A stretch of DNA of 64,000 bases from Thamnidium elegans (GCA_025201345.1 JAIXMG010000012.1:124001-188000), one strand, 5' to 3'; counted from the stretch's first letter, positions 45,592 through 58,045 are shown. The notes: generated from the letters alone by a model not told the origin. Numbers and translations: made by a program.

Positions 45592-47575
45592 ATGCCCGCT
45601 CCTCCTGCTCGTGAACACTCTGTCGAAACTATTCGTAGAAATAGTGAAGTGATGGGTAACCTTCGTAAATTGATGGTTGTCAACCGTGGTGTAAGTTAAT
45701 ACGTTTATAATACATTATACACGTATATTTACCCTATTATTTAGGAAATTGCCATTCGTGTTTTCCGTACCGCTCATGAACTTTCCATGAAGACCATCGC
45801 TATTTATTCTCACGAAGATAGATTATCTATGCATCGTTATAAGGTAATTTTTATTTCTCGGTATTTTAAAATATGACACATAAAAAAAAAAAACTGGACT
45901 GGGGTTAGATATTGAACTTTTTTTTTGCAATAATATAGGCTGATGAATCTTATCAAATTGGTAAGATTGGTGAATACACTCCCGTTGCCGCTTATTTGGC
46001 TCAAGATGAGATCGTTCGTATTGCTAAAGAACGTGGTGTTTCCATGATCCATCCTGGTTACGGTTTCTTATCCGAGAACTCTGAATTTGCTCGTAAGGTT
46101 GAAGCTGCTGGTATTACCTTCATTGGTCCCTCTCCTGATGTCATTGAAAGTTTAGGTGACAAGACTAAAGCCAGAACTATTGGTAAGTTTTTTTTTTTTT
46201 TTTTTTGTATTTTAAAACTAAATCTTTTTGTGTGATGTACAGCCATGAACTGTAATGTTCCTGTTGTGCCTGGTACTCCTGGTCCCGTTGACGAATTCAC
46301 TCAAGCCAAGTCCTTTATCAAAGAACACGGTTTCCCTATTATTATTAAAGCTGCTATGGGTGGTGGTGGACGTGGTATGCGTGTCGTTCGTGACGAAGCA
46401 TCTTTAGAAGATGCTTTCCTCCGTGCAAAGTCTGAGGCACTTGCTTCTTTCGGTGACGGTACTGTCTTTATCGAACGTTTCCTTGATAAACCTAGACATA
46501 TTGAAGTTCAATTGCTTGCTGATCGTGCTGGTAACGTTGTCCATTTGTTTGAACGTGATTGTTCCGTCCAACGTCGTCATCAAAAGGTGGTCGAAATCGC
46601 TCCTGCAAAGAACCTCGATAACAAGGTGCGTGAAGCTATTCTTAACGACGCCATTAAAATCGCCAAGGCTGTCAAGTATAAAAATGCTGGTACTGCTGAG
46701 TTCTTGGTCGATGCTCAAAACCGTCATTACTTTATCGAGATTAACCCTCGTATTCAAGTCGAACACACCATCACTGAAGAAATCACCGGTATTGATATCG
46801 TCGCTGCTCAAATTCAAATTGCTGCTGGTGCTCTCTTGCCTCAATTAGGTTTGACTCAACAACGTATTCGTCAACGTGGTTTTGCTATCCAATGCCGTGT
46901 TACTACTGAAGACCCCGAATTGAATTTCCAACCTGATACTGGTAAAATCGAAGTCTATCGTTCATCTGGTGGTAACGGTGTGCGTCTTGATGGTGGTGCT
47001 GGCTATGCTGGTGCCATCATTACTCCTCATTATGATTCTCTTTTGGTCAAGGTTACTTGTTCGGGATCTACATATGAAGTTGCCCGTCGTAAGATTGTTC
47101 GTGCTCTTGTTGAGTTTAGAATTCGTGGTGTCAAGACCAACATTCCTTTCTTGCAACGTCTTTTAACTTTTGATACTTTCATCAACGGTAACTGTTGGAC
47201 TACCTTCATTGATGATACTCCTGATCTCTTCCGTCTTGTTCAGTTCCAAAACCGTGCTCAGCGTATGTTGGGTTACTTGGGTGATATCGTTGTCAATGGT
47301 TCCCAGATCAAGGGCCAGGTAGGTGACCCATCTTTCAGAGAAGAGATTGAGGTCCCTGTGTTACGTGAAAATGGTAGCAATAAAGATATCGATGTCTCTG
47401 CTCCTGCTACGGAAGGATGGCGTAAGATTATTGTCGAACAAGGTCCTGCTGCTTTTGCCAAGGCTGTTCGTGCTTACCCTGGTGTATTAATTACCGATAC
47501 CACTTGGAGAGATGCTCATCAAAGTTTATTGGCTACTCGTGTTAGAACTGTTGGTAAAGTATAAATAATTATGGC

Positions 47576-47607
<32 letters not shown>

Positions 47608-49434
47608 GTGGGCTGTGGTTTCTGATTATTATTTTATTTTATTCTAGATCTTTTACGTATTGCTCCTGCTACTTCTCATGCTCTTGCTAACGCCTTCTCT
47701 CTTGAATGTTGGGGTGGTGCTACTTTCGATGTCTGTATGCGTTTCCTTCATGAAGATCCTTGGGATCGTCTTTCTGCTCTTCGTAAGGCTGTTCCCAACA
47801 TTCCTTTCCAAATGCTTCTTCGCGGTGCCAACGCTGTTGGTTACACTTCTTACCCCGATAACGTTGTCTATGAGTTCTGTGACAAGGCTGTCAAGTGTGG
47901 TATGGATGTCTTCCGTATCTTCGATTCCCTTAACTACGTTGAGAACATGAAGCTCGGTATTGACGCTGTCAAGAAGGCTGGTGGTGTTGTTGAAGCTACC
48001 ATTTGTTATACCGGTGATGTCTCTGACCCCAACCGTAAGAAGTACGACTTGAACTACTATGTTAACTTGACCCAAGAGTTGGTTAACGAAGGTATTCATA
48101 TTCTCGGTATTAAGGATATGGCTGGTGTCTTGAAGCCTGAAGCTGCTCGTCTTCTTGTTTCTACTATCCGTGCCAAGTTCCCTGATCTTCCTATTCATGT
48201 CCATACTCACGATACCGCTGGTACTGGTGTTGCCTCCATGATGGCTGCCGCTGCTGCTGGTGCCGATATCGTTGATGTTGCCGTCGACTCCATGTCCGGT
48301 ATGACCTCTCAACCTGCCATGGGCGCCATTGTGGCTGGTTTCGAACAAACTCATTTGGGTACTGGTATCCGTATGGAAGATGTACATGCTATTAACTCCT
48401 ACTGGGAGCAAGCTCGTTTGCTCTACTCTTGTTTCGAAGCTAATGTTCGTGCTGCCGATTCAGGTGTCTACGATCATGAAATGCCTGGTGGTCAATACAC
48501 TAACTTGATGTTCCAAGCTCAACAATTAGGTCTCGGTACTCAATGGAAGCAAATTAAGAAGGCTTATCAAGAAGCTAACACCCTTTGTGGTGACCTTGTC
48601 AAGGTCACTCCTTCTTCCAAGGTCGTTGGTGATTTAGCTCAATTCATGGTTTCCAACAGCCTCACTGGAGCTGAAGTTGAACAACGTGCTTCTACTCTTT
48701 CTTTCCCCACCTCTGTTATTGAGTTCTTCCAAGGTTACCTCGGTCAACCTTACGGTGGTTTCCCTGAACCTTTGCGTTCCAACATTATTCGTGACCAACT
48801 CCGTCTCGATGGTCGTCCTGGTGCCACTTTGCCTCCTTTGGATATGGCCAAGTTGAAGCAAGAGTTAATTGAAAAGTATGGTCCTAACATCCGTGATTAT
48901 GATGTTATCTCTGCTGCTTTATACCCCAAGGTATTCGCTGAATTCCGTGAGATGGTTAACCAATATGGTGATCTCTCTGTTTTACCTACTCGTTACTTCT
49001 TGTGTAAGCCTGATATCAACGAAGAATTCCATGTTGAGATTGAAGAAGGTAAGACCTTGATCATCAAGTTATTGGCTGTCGGTCCTGTCAACAACACCGG
49101 TAAGCGTGATGTCTACTTTGAATTGAACGGTGAGGCTCGTGTAGTCGGTATCGTTGATCGTAACTCTGCTGTCGAGATTGTTACCCGTGAAAGAGCTAAC
49201 TTGTCTAACCCTGGAGATATTGCTGCACCTATGTCTGGTGTTGTCGTCGAAATCCGTGCTAAGGAAGGCTCTCATGTCAAGGCCGGTGACCCTCTTGCCG
49301 TTCTCTCTGCCATGAAGATGGAAACTGTTGTCACCTCTCCTGTCGCTGGTAAGGTTGAAAGAGTTGCTGTCCAAGAAGGTGACTCTTTGAACTCTGGTGA
49401 CTTGGTTGCTAGAATTGTTAAGGATGATGCTTAA
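45592..49434 (+). CDS. PYC: Pyruvate carboxylase
   Basis: Exons 45592-45690, 45745-45843, 45939-46182, 46243-47553 and 47648-49434 give 1179 residues, the normal length. Domains in order: biotin carboxylase (about 25-480; LMVVNRGEIAIRVFR, the ATP-grasp loop AAMGGGGRGMR, and EINPRIQVEHTITEE); carboxyltransferase (about 560-870; TTWRDAHQSLLATRVRT, FDSLNYVENM, and metal-binding HVHTHDTAGTG); the PYC/OADA region; and a biotinyl domain ending with AMKMET, where K1141 is the biotinylated lysine. It converts pyruvate and bicarbonate to oxaloacetate using ATP. The N-terminus has no mitochondrial presequence, so it is probably cytosolic as in other fungi. Codon usage is strongly biased (GTC, AAC, ATC, CGT), as expected of a highly expressed gene. 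All introns lie before the carboxyltransferase domain. Confidence 0.98.
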
Positions 49435-51274
49435 ATCTATTCCTCCTCATTTTGACATTTATTCTATTATATAACCTGGCTTTTTATTACTCTTCACTTT
49501 TTCTATACATATACACGAAGTTTTCTCTATATTCTTTTTCATTACTACTTTTTTTTTTTTTTTTAAAAAACCCAAAATAAATGCTTGTATTTTTACTATA
49601 TAAAATCTATCTAACTGTAAAGAAAAAAAATATATGTAATGTTGTTCATACACTCCCAAACCTTCAGAGGCTGCTATCGCGGCGTTGGATCTGGTAATTG
49701 TTATCATCTTATCGAGGGTTACACTAGATAATGAGAGCTGGCTTTTTCGGAGAAATATTGTAAAATACGGGGAAACAAAAAATACCAATCTCATAAATCA
49801 TTTGTACGTTGGATAACATAATCGATGAATAAAACACCAATGAAATTACATGGGGGGTATTTAATAGAAACTACTACTGGTACCTGAAAACAAACGAACC
49901 ACCTGACAAGAATAAAGTTTTATCCCATCTATTCGTTTGATCATCGATAACAAATACTTTGCCACGCGCGTTTATATTATAATACACAAAAAGTCTGTGT
50001 CTTACCTTATACATACATGACTCTTTCCAAAAAAAAAGAAAAAAAAAAAGAATAAGATTCATGTGTGTTCTGATTTTTTTTATATTCAAACTATTATAGG
50101 CTTGTAACAATAAATATTTTTTTTTAATAGTAACACATATTATCGCATAAATCAATTGTCACACAGAGATACAACAATATACTTTTTCGGTTTCAAGTAA
50201 CATTGGCTACTTGACTCTTTTATTTTAAATCATGAATAAAACCATACATATAATGGCTATATAATATATATAAATACGTATTTTATATCGATATAAAAAC
50301 ACTATTTTTTTTAAAATGTCTAAAGATTTTCGGCGCATTTAAACGAAACAAAAACCGAAAGAGATGCATTTTATTTGATATGTGCCACACAAAACACTAA
50401 TACAGAAATTATCAATGAATACTTTTAGAAATGAGATAAATGAAAAATGACCTTCTTGTTTGTACTGTATGATGTACCAGCATTTTCATGATGTAATAAA
50501 ACTAAAAACTTAGCATGTTACAAAAAAAAAAAAAAAAAGACTAAATGAACGAGGGTGCAACTTTTTTTTATTCCTTGAATTAATTTTTATAATAAAAAAT
50601 TAGTGATATAAAAACCATGGTAATACAGACGTTTGTTTATTAAAAAAAAAAATTGCGGCTAAAACAAAAGCCCTGTTATCAAAACCTTCCACAATCAGGG
50701 CTCAATTTAGTTTATTCAATTTTATGTCTCGATTAGTTTAAACTATGTATTTTTTTGGGGGGGGGGGAGAGAGAGAGAGAGAGAGAGATGGCTACACACG
50801 CTCTTTAAAGTTTCAGAATCAAGCTCCACATTTCTAGAAAAAAAGAATTTCTAGGTCTGATAAGATCATCATCCAAAATTGGTCAATACAATTGTCGTAG
50901 TTTATTTAATATAAAATGACTAACGTGTTTTAAATAGAACTTTTATAGATTAGGTATTGCTTTATATCTAGTCAAATCTAATGCTGAAAGATACACGTTT
51001 TTTTTTTGTATACACGTAGATCCCAGATAAGAAATTTTTTAAACTTACAAAATGCATCAGGTTCGTTATCAGTGTAGTTAGTTTACAAAAATGAAATAAA
51101 AAGCACTGGTTTTTGATAAGTAATACCATATGCCTTGAGTCAATTAGTATAAATCCTATACAGAGCAAAAAAATATTATAAAATGTGTTAATTTAGAACT
51201 TCAAACGGTTAAACCAGTATCTCTTTTTTAACTTCTAAACATCTCACGAAATTAGGAAAACGTCAAAAAATGAA
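49435..51274. other. 1.8-kb intergenic region
   Basis: 3' side of PYC, then AT-rich DNA with no convincing gene on either strand. A G11 run at 50757-50767 runs directly into a (GA)n microsatellite to about 50788. Open frames on the minus strand at 49459, 49874 and 50968 are AT-driven. Confidence 0.5.
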
Positions 51275-51347
51275 TGCCTTCTATCAGAATTGAACTGATG
51301 ACCTTCTGCTTACTAGGCAGACGCTCTGCCAACTGAGCCAAGAAGGC
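51275..51347 (-). tRNA. tRNA-Thr (anticodon AGU), second copy
   Basis: Exact reverse complement of the 73-nt gene at 25712-25784, with the same AGU anticodon and no intron. The two copies are 25.5 kb apart in opposite orientation. An upstream box shared with the first copy lies at 51406-51423. A short T-run near its 3' end on the minus strand would serve as a pol III terminator. Confidence 0.95.
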
Positions 51348-52593
51348 TTTTTTATATATTTTTGATAATTTAAAAATTCTATATATAGGAAGTATTATAA
51401 TGTAGGTCACGTGGATATCACGTTTTTGTTTCATTTTTGTATTGCTACTCCCATACGAAGTAATTAGTGGTAGTATCTGTCAACATGCAGCTTACAGCCT
51501 CAAGTAACTAGATAGCGAAAGAGCTAAGATGAGAAGAATAAATGAATGAACAAGAAACCAAACTAGACCATATTGTGATATTGACAGAGTAAATATTAAA
51601 AATAAAAATAAAAAAGAAAAGTTTATCAGACTGAAAGAGGTTGTTTTATTAAATTGAAAATAAGAGCTTTTTTATAGACTTTTAGAAAATAAATAAGATG
51701 GTCTCAGCATGACATGATTGTAAGTTAAAAAGAGCATATAAATATATATCTCTTTTATGGATGAGCACACTAATTATAGATTAACATCAAATCTGATTAT
51801 AGCAAATGTATCATTGTATCACTTTTAGCTGTTACATCATGCTTTATTATACACATATTTATCATTCGTTATAACGTAGTACAAAGGGATCAAAGTAATA
51901 TGTGGCTAACACTATACCTGTATATAATTTTATGTAAGTTGATAACGTGTATCGCACTTGTATAAAGTTATGTCTAAATTATATTGCTTTAATATTACTT
52001 GGATACATCACATATATAGCAATTAAAATAGCATTGCGTGCTGGTATTGCAGTAGATGGAAAACTGTTGATACTATAATGGGTGCTGCTAGGTACTGTAT
52101 TATATACTGTGGTGTATAAAGGTATGCCCGCGTTTTAGGATATTGCCATGTATAGAGGTATGGGAGTGTATAAATATCTAAACCATTATAGCTATACTTT
52201 TTTTTTATTACTCTCTGCCACATCAGAAATGCGCCAATGGGGCGTATATCAGAGCAATGAATCTTCTTATTTTCCGTATAAAATTCAAAATTCTGCAATT
52301 TGAACTCAGGAATAAATAACTTCATTTATTTATTCTTTGGACTTTTAGGACGGACCAGCTTAAATATTATACATTTCTAAATTATAATTCTTTCATTTGT
52401 ATATCATATCATACTTCCTTTACAACATCTTTTCTTTCTTGTAAATAAATTGTTAGTACCTTATTGGTGTATCATATCCCTAATCGACCCGACAGTATTC
52501 TTTTTTTTTATAAGGTGGCCATTTTACTATAAAAAGCATCGTTTTAAATTCTTACTTCCTTTTTTTTTTTTCGTAAATTAAAGAATAAATTAT
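51348..52593. other. Gene-poor region upstream of the second tRNA-Thr
   Basis: Contains the ACGTGATAT-CC-ACGTGAC box (51406-51423, minus strand). A 100-codon open frame on the minus strand (52023-52325) has Tyr-rich, imperfectly repeated sequence and no family signal, so it is not called. A TATAAAAAG box lies near 52530, ahead of the decayed element at 52594. Confidence 0.5.
51406..51423 (-). promoter_or_regulatory. Box upstream of tRNA-Thr copy 2
   Basis: Reads ACGTGATATCCACGTGAC on the minus strand, differing from 25612-25629 only at the central dinucleotide (CC for AA). It lies 58 bp upstream of this tRNA, while the first copy lies 82 bp upstream of its own. Shared flank from an old duplication is an alternative to a functional site. 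Confidence 0.4.
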
Positions 52594-53790
52594 TATGTCT
52601 AACTTTCTTCCTGAATCAGATCCTATGTTTATCCATGACATATACAAAGATGATGAAAATTCCTCTGACCAAGATATGGAAATAGCAGAAATGCAAACCA
52701 AGGAGGAAACCATGTCTGGATTTGAAGAAAATATACCTGAAAACACAAAGAAGGCACTCTACGAAGCTTTTACAAACTGATAAATATAATACAAAAGGGT
52801 GGTCTTATTCCGCCCAGTACCCAGCAACGGAGAAGGTCTTAAAGACCTGTAAGATTGGGCCCTCAAAGGTGGTACACATGGCTCGTGGTGCTGGTACACG
52901 TATGTGTGATATCAGTGTTGATGTTTCCGCTCGTAGTTTTTTTTACAGCTCTTGAAAACCATGAGAATCACATTCTTGCAAGATGTTGTACATATCATGA
53001 AAGTCTTTCCCCACCATCGTGTCATTCAACACGCACTTTTAAAGATCCATTTTTTATTTTATTTAAAAAGTAAGCTGTGTGAGATTATATATTTAGTTCT
53101 AATTACTAATTGCTCTTTTTTTCTTTCTAAAACGTATATAGCAACTTAGAAACTGTTATGAGTACTGAGCAAACGACTCAAGAGCTCTTGCTGCAATGGG
53201 CTATGTCAGCATTGACAGAAGTAATGGAGAATCAACTTGAAGCCCAGTCGAATATGATAAGAGAACTTTTGCTTCAAAGTGAGCAGCCGAAGAACAGTTG
53301 GTAGAACTCGATTATCTGTAAGAGTAACTGTATATGTTAATCAAAGTACCAGGAATATTACTATCGTCTACGACATAAGTACCACTAATATTCCTATGGA
53401 TATTGGCCAGTCTTCGTTGTCACAACCAACAATGCCACCACTAGCAATATTAATCAACAACAGCAGCAATCAGTAAGTGCATTACCCCCCAGCTTATAGA
53501 TGGAGCAGATACACTGAAACACTTTCTGATCTTTGGCGGAAGTATACTGTTGGACTGTGAAGAGGTTGTTCTATGAGGGATATCAATAGGAACCACCTCA
53601 ATTGGCTTATACCTCATAGTAAAAGTTTTCATTACAGAAGAATGATAATTATAAAAGGACTGGAGAAGTATGCTAGAGACACTGGTATAAGCATTGAAAC
53701 ATGTGGTTAAATTGGCCGAGGTTAGAAGACTAGAAGCAAAAAAAAAATCGTTGGACTCTTTAGGAAAAGCTGTTAAAAATATTCATGATC
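52594..53790 (+). pseudogene. Degraded Crypton-like tyrosine-recombinase element with GCR1_C-type DNA-binding end
   Basis: Broken coding pieces in order on the plus strand. (1) 52594-52780, an open frame starting MSNFLPESDPMFIHDIY. (2) About 52765-52955, shifted one base, WSYSAQYPATEKVLKT then KVVHMARGAGTRMCD; the H-x-x-R box and flanks match the catalytic core of Crypton tyrosine recombinases. (3) 53159-53304, a helix beginning MSTEQTTQELLLQW. (4) 53500-53709, RWSRYTETLSDLWRKYTVGL, an in-frame TGA, then DINRNHLNWLIPH and FHYRRMIIIKGLEKYA, which fits the GCR1_C DNA-binding domain found at the C-terminus of these elements. At least one frameshift and two or more stops show it is dead. The exact ends were not found. 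Assignment is by motif order. Confidence 0.58.
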
Positions 53791-54041
53791 TGTTAGCATA
53801 ATTTTTAATTGCCACTTCTATAAAAGTTCTTATAATTTCGTACAGTTGGGTAATGTTTTTGTCAAGCATACTTATCGCATTACTTATAAACTATTATTTA
53901 TTTATCGATGCATTAAAAACTATTTTATTATATCCTGGAGCGCTATATCCGCTACTGTCACTTGGAATAAACATCAAAAAAGAAAAGGGGCTTTAAATTT
54001 GGAAGAGATAATCGCGTATTCTTCCAATCGCGAAACTTTTT

Positions 54042-54074
<33 letters not shown>

Positions 54075-54093
54075 TCATACACAAATATAAAAA
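53791..54093. other. Promoter of EAF3
   Basis: AT-rich with a long T run (54049-54075) forming the leader. No gene seen. Confidence 0.5.
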
Positions 54094-55219
54094 ATGTCTA
54101 CAAGTGGAGTAAAAAAGTTATTGTTTGAAGAGAATGAAAGAGTATTATGTTATCATGGTCCTTTAATTTATGAAGCCAAAGTAATATACGCAAAAAAGAA
54201 AAAAAAAATTGTGTTTTGATATGACTAAACTCTTTCTTTTTTAAAAAAATAGATTCTTGACAGCAAATGGATGGATGAAGATCCTGACTTTACAGGGCCA
54301 CATTATTATGTTCATTACAAAGGATGGAAAAGAAGGTAATAGTGATTAGTGTGCAAGTGAAAACAAGTATGCTTATTTTTTTTTTTTTTATTAGTTGGGA
54401 TGAATGGGTACCAGAAACGCGAGTACTTCGTTGGTGCGATGAAAATATAAAGATGCAATACCGGCTTCGAGCACTTTATCGAACCAAACAATCTTCATCT
54501 ACAAAGTCAGCATGTTCTTTAGATACAGAACCAAATTCACTAGGTAAAAGACGTAGAGACGCCAAGAACGAAAAAGAGGAAGATTATTTAAATCGACCCG
54601 AAATTAAACTCGATATACCAGATACATTAAAGGGCCAGTTAGTTGACGACTGGGAGAATGTTACAAAAAATCAACAGCTAGTTACTTTACCAAGACAAAT
54701 TACTATTAATGATGTATTAGCACGTTATAAAAGATTCAAGAAGGATAAACGAGGAAATCGAGAATTGTAAGTATCTTTTTTTGATGAATTTGAAGAGTTA
54801 TTAATATAAATATTAGAAATGAGGATTTATTGGAAGAAGTATTTGATGGTCTTCGTATTTATTTTAACAAGGCTTTAGGAACCATGTTACTTTACAGATT
54901 TGAAAGAAACCAATATGCTGATATTAGAAGACAAAACCCTGATAAAGACCTTGTAGATATTTATGGAGCTGAGCACTTGTTGAGATTGTTTGGTAAATTT
55001 TTTTTTAAAAAAAGGGTTTATATAAAGTATTAACACTTTAGTCTAGTTCAAATACCTAGTTTAGTTGCTCATACAAATATGGACGCTGAAGCAATTCATG
55101 TATTGATCGATTACTTGTCAGATATTTTACGATTTATGCAAAAACAACAAAAACACTTGTTCTTGACCGAGTATGAAAATGCTGATCGAGGTTATGTTGC
55201 AATATCAGACACAAACTAA
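54094..55219 (+). CDS. EAF3: Eaf3/MRG15 chromatin protein
   Basis: Exons 54094-54180, 54253-54335, 54395-54766, 54817-54992 and 55047-55219 give 296 residues. An N-terminal chromo-barrel domain (about 10-80) has [21 protein letters not shown] sequence, [16 protein letters not shown] and aromatic-cage residues (Y, W, W). A basic linker follows ([14 protein letters not shown]). The C-terminal MRG domain begins [18 protein letters not shown] and includes [17 protein letters not shown] and [18 protein letters not shown]. The protein binds H3K36-methylated nucleosomes as part of NuA4 and Rpd3S-type complexes in the nucleus. The last acceptor is TTTAGTCTAG; the earlier AG would create an immediate stop. 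Confidence 0.94.
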
Positions 55220-55363
55220 TATTTTCCACAATTGTACATATATATATCAACCCCCCCCCACCCAAAAAAAAAAAAAAAAAAAGAAAGAAAGGAAAAAGAA
55301 AAACCCAATGTATGAATAAAACAAATTTTTTATTTTATATATATATATATATATATTTTACAT

Positions 55364-57898
55364 TTATACGTGTCTTGCAGGAAGAGTAGGTGAGACATGT
55401 ACATCTCTTGGTGGTAAAGTAGGTTTGGAATATTGTTGATCAAGTTTTGGCCTTGGAGTAGTTGGAAGAGGTGGTCTTTCATCAGTAACTAATAATTCTG
55501 GATGCTGTTCAGGTTCTTTAGTGAGTACAGATGTCGTTACAATATTTTGTTCATTTGTGGTATTGTCAATTGAATCGGTTATTAAAGGAACAGGAGTTGA
55601 GTTACGACGAGGCGGGATAGGTGGCAGTGGAGGAGATAGTTGCGGTAATGAGTTATTATGTACAACCGAAGCAGATCTTTCACGATGTAGAGTATTTGTA
55701 GTAGGTAATTCTTTAAATACGTCCGATTCTTCAGGAATAGATGGTGTAGAGGACGTAGATGAAGGTGAATTATTTACAGGGGGTAATGGTAGTAAAGGTG
55801 GAGGTGGAGAATAGGTACTACTAGATACAGATGACAGGGATGCAGTCTTTTCGGCTACACGCTTACGCATGTTTGATAATCTCTCGGCATATAATCCCTT
55901 CTTTTCTTCATTTAAAAGTTCAGCCCCAGGATATGCCTTTTTAATTAAGTAATTTTCAGCCCTGTTAATAAAAGAATTTTTCTTTGTAGTACTTCCTATA
56001 GATGAGCTGGATTTTATAGATGCTGTATCCGATGCCGGTGTATTTTCAGTCGGCAAAAAGTTTGAAATTTTGTTTAAAAATCCACTTCCGGTATTACTAC
56101 TTTTAGTTGATTTTATACTTTCAGAATCACTATTATCATCCTCATCAGTTTTGCTTATACGCTTTCTCATATAATTACCAGTACTTGACCATTTAGAATT
56201 ACTACTAGATCCAGTTGATTCAGCAATTGATCTTTGATCTATAGATTCATTATCTTTTTCAGTTGGTGCTACAATTGAAGGAGGTACAAACTGCAAATCG
56301 GGTGTAGAATGGGATACTTCCAGTTTTTGAGTGGGAGCTAAGCTGTTTTTAGTATTTCCATCAACAGAAAACTCTGCTGCAGATTCAGCTCTACGTGCGT
56401 CTAATTTTAAGGTATCTGCAGCTGGTGGTTTTTCAATAATATCAGGTACAGTAGGTGCATGTTTGACATTATCGAGTTCATTCTCTTGGTTTGTATATCC
56501 TTTTATTTTTGACTCTTTTTCCACTTTTACCTTGATACGTTCACCAAATATACCACCTTTACCACCAGAAGGACAAAATGAAGTGTCATCCATATTGGGC
56601 AATACAAAGGTTTCAGCCATCACTTCACGAATTCTAGACTCAATTGCATTCGTTACAATACTCAACTTGATTTGTTTATCAGCTACGATGGGAGTAATTT
56701 TCCATTCCATCTCGGGCATTTCAAAGAAAGCAAGCCAATACCTGTTTGTAGGAGGAGGCTTTAGCTTGAACATCATTCTACCTAATAATTTTTTTAAATT
56801 GACAGATAAAACCAGATGCATACGAATAGGTTTCATAAGGGAAGAATATGACCAGTTAAACGTCGTTTCAATCTCAATAGTTAAACCACCGTTATATTCT
56901 ACTTTTGCTTCCACAATAACTTCACCGTCTGGAGAAAGAGACAACAATTTAGGATCTGTAATATAGGGTACAGAACTACCTACATCTACTTTTCTTACTT
57001 TTATTTCATCTAAAAAAGTCGGTCTCTTAGTCTTGTCAATCTTTTTTCTAATCTTGTTTTCGACAAATAACTTTAATCGATCGGTTTTATACATTCCTAA
57101 AAACAGCCGACCTAATATAGCATTAGCCCAAGCTGTTTCACGTTGACTAGGCGAAGATTGTACTTGACGAATTAATTCTTCCATAGCTGATTGATCAAAG
57201 TGTGTATTATCCATCATAACAAATTGTGTCTTTTCTGCTTTAGTATCTACTAGTACGTATTGAGCTTCTAATAAACCGAAATACCAGTCTTCTTTATCCG
57301 TATTCCTAGCACACGTCAAATACAGGACGCGAGCAGGATTAGTAGTAATATCTTCCTCATCCAATGTACAAACGGATTGATTGATTTTATCTTCTTCGCG
57401 TAAAGGTAGTAGAGCATTCGGAACCAAGCGTATAACAGTTGTACGATTATATATCGTACCATCAGGTGCATCTTTATCAATAGGAGGATATAAGGAAACA
57501 ATAAAATCCTGCATAGGTAAAATCATGATTATTTCTTGTTGCTTTTCAGACTCATAACAAAATAAAGTAGCATGTTTCAAGACAGCATATACAAGACCTT
57601 TTTTATGCCCTAAAGTTTCTTTACTGACGTAGGATTGAATACCAGAAATAATTCCACCGTTTGTGTTGGAAGTAGCAACTTCGGGCATTTTGGGTTGATA
57701 CTGATTTATAAGTCGAATCCAACCCTTCTTTACAATGACCGTGTCCGGATCTTTATAATGAACTTGCGGTTGTACATGAGGTCGAGGTAACAGAGGTTGA
57801 ATACCACCTTTAATATAAATTACTGCTGCAAGAGAAAGTAAAGGTAAAAAAGTAATACCACCTACTAAGTAAATAAGTAGATATCCTACGAAAGACAT
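55364..57898 (-). CDS. NVJ2: SMP-domain lipid-transfer protein at membrane contact sites, Nvj2/TEX2-like
   Basis: A single exon of 844 residues from 57898; an upstream in-frame Met would add 19 residues of AT-rich leader. Residues 4-28 are a transmembrane anchor. A PH-like domain spans about 55-215 (KKGWIRLINQY, LKHATLFCYES, WYFGLLEAQY). The SMP lipid-transfer domain spans about 252-440, starting SQRETAWANAILGRLFLG and ending IESRIREVMAETFVLP. The rest (440-844) is low-complexity, Ser/Pro-rich and probably disordered, with PPPLLPLPP and PPLPPIPPRR proline motifs. The TM-PH-SMP order is that of yeast Nvj2 and animal TEX2, which sit at ER contact sites and move ceramide or other lipids. Its stop faces that of EAF3, 144 bp away. 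Confidence 0.88.
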   Translation of the reverse strand: MSFVGYLLIYLVGGITFLPLLSLAAVIYIKGGIQPLLPRPHVQPQVHYKDPDTVIVKKGWIRLINQYQPKMPEVATSNTNGGIISGIQSYVSKETLGHKKGLVYAVLKHATLFCYESEKQQEIIMILPMQDFIVSLYPPIDKDAPDGTIYNRTTVIRLVPNALLPLREEDKINQSVCTLDEEDITTNPARVLYLTCARNTDKEDWYFGLLEAQYVLVDTKAEKTQFVMMDNTHFDQSAMEELIRQVQSSPSQRETAWANAILGRLFLGMYKTDRLKLFVENKIRKKIDKTKRPTFLDEIKVRKVDVGSSVPYITDPKLLSLSPDGEVIVEAKVEYNGGLTIEIETTFNWSYSSLMKPIRMHLVLSVNLKKLLGRMMFKLKPPPTNRYWLAFFEMPEMEWKITPIVADKQIKLSIVTNAIESRIREVMAETFVLPNMDDTSFCPSGGKGGIFGERIKVKVEKESKIKGYTNQENELDNVKHAPTVPDIIEKPPAADTLKLDARRAESAAEFSVDGNTKNSLAPTQKLEVSHSTPDLQFVPPSIVAPTEKDNESIDQRSIAESTGSSSNSKWSSTGNYMRKRISKTDEDDNSDSESIKSTKSSNTGSGFLNKISNFLPTENTPASDTASIKSSSSIGSTTKKNSFINRAENYLIKKAYPGAELLNEEKKGLYAERLSNMRKRVAEKTASLSSVSSSTYSPPPPLLPLPPVNNSPSSTSSTPSIPEESDVFKELPTTNTLHRERSASVVHNNSLPQLSPPLPPIPPRRNSTPVPLITDSIDNTTNEQNIVTTSVLTKEPEQHPELLVTDERPPLPTTPRPKLDQQYSKPTLPPRDVHVSPTLPARHV

Positions 57899-58045
57899 GC
57901 GATAAAATAAGGAGAGAAAAGAAAAAAAGAAATTACTACTTTTTTCGTAAAGCACATGAAGAGGAAAGGAATAATATTAAAGTACCGCAATTTTATTTAT
58001 TTATACGTCATGAAAAAGTAAATCAGAAAAAAAAGTATTATATTA

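Noticed and set aside
47653..48411. 252-codon open frame on the minus strand inside pyruvate carboxylase
   Set aside because: Antisense shadow of a codon-biased gene; the sense frame is an unambiguous carboxyltransferase domain. The same applies to the antisense frames at 46404-46844, 48634-48861 and 49069-49374.
52023..52325. 100-codon minus-strand open frame, Tyr-rich
   Set aside because: Imperfect internal repeats explain the open frame; no family signal and no clear promoter.
56331..56966. 211-codon plus-strand open frame
   Set aside because: Antisense shadow of the Nvj2-like gene, whose SMP domain lies here on the minus strand.
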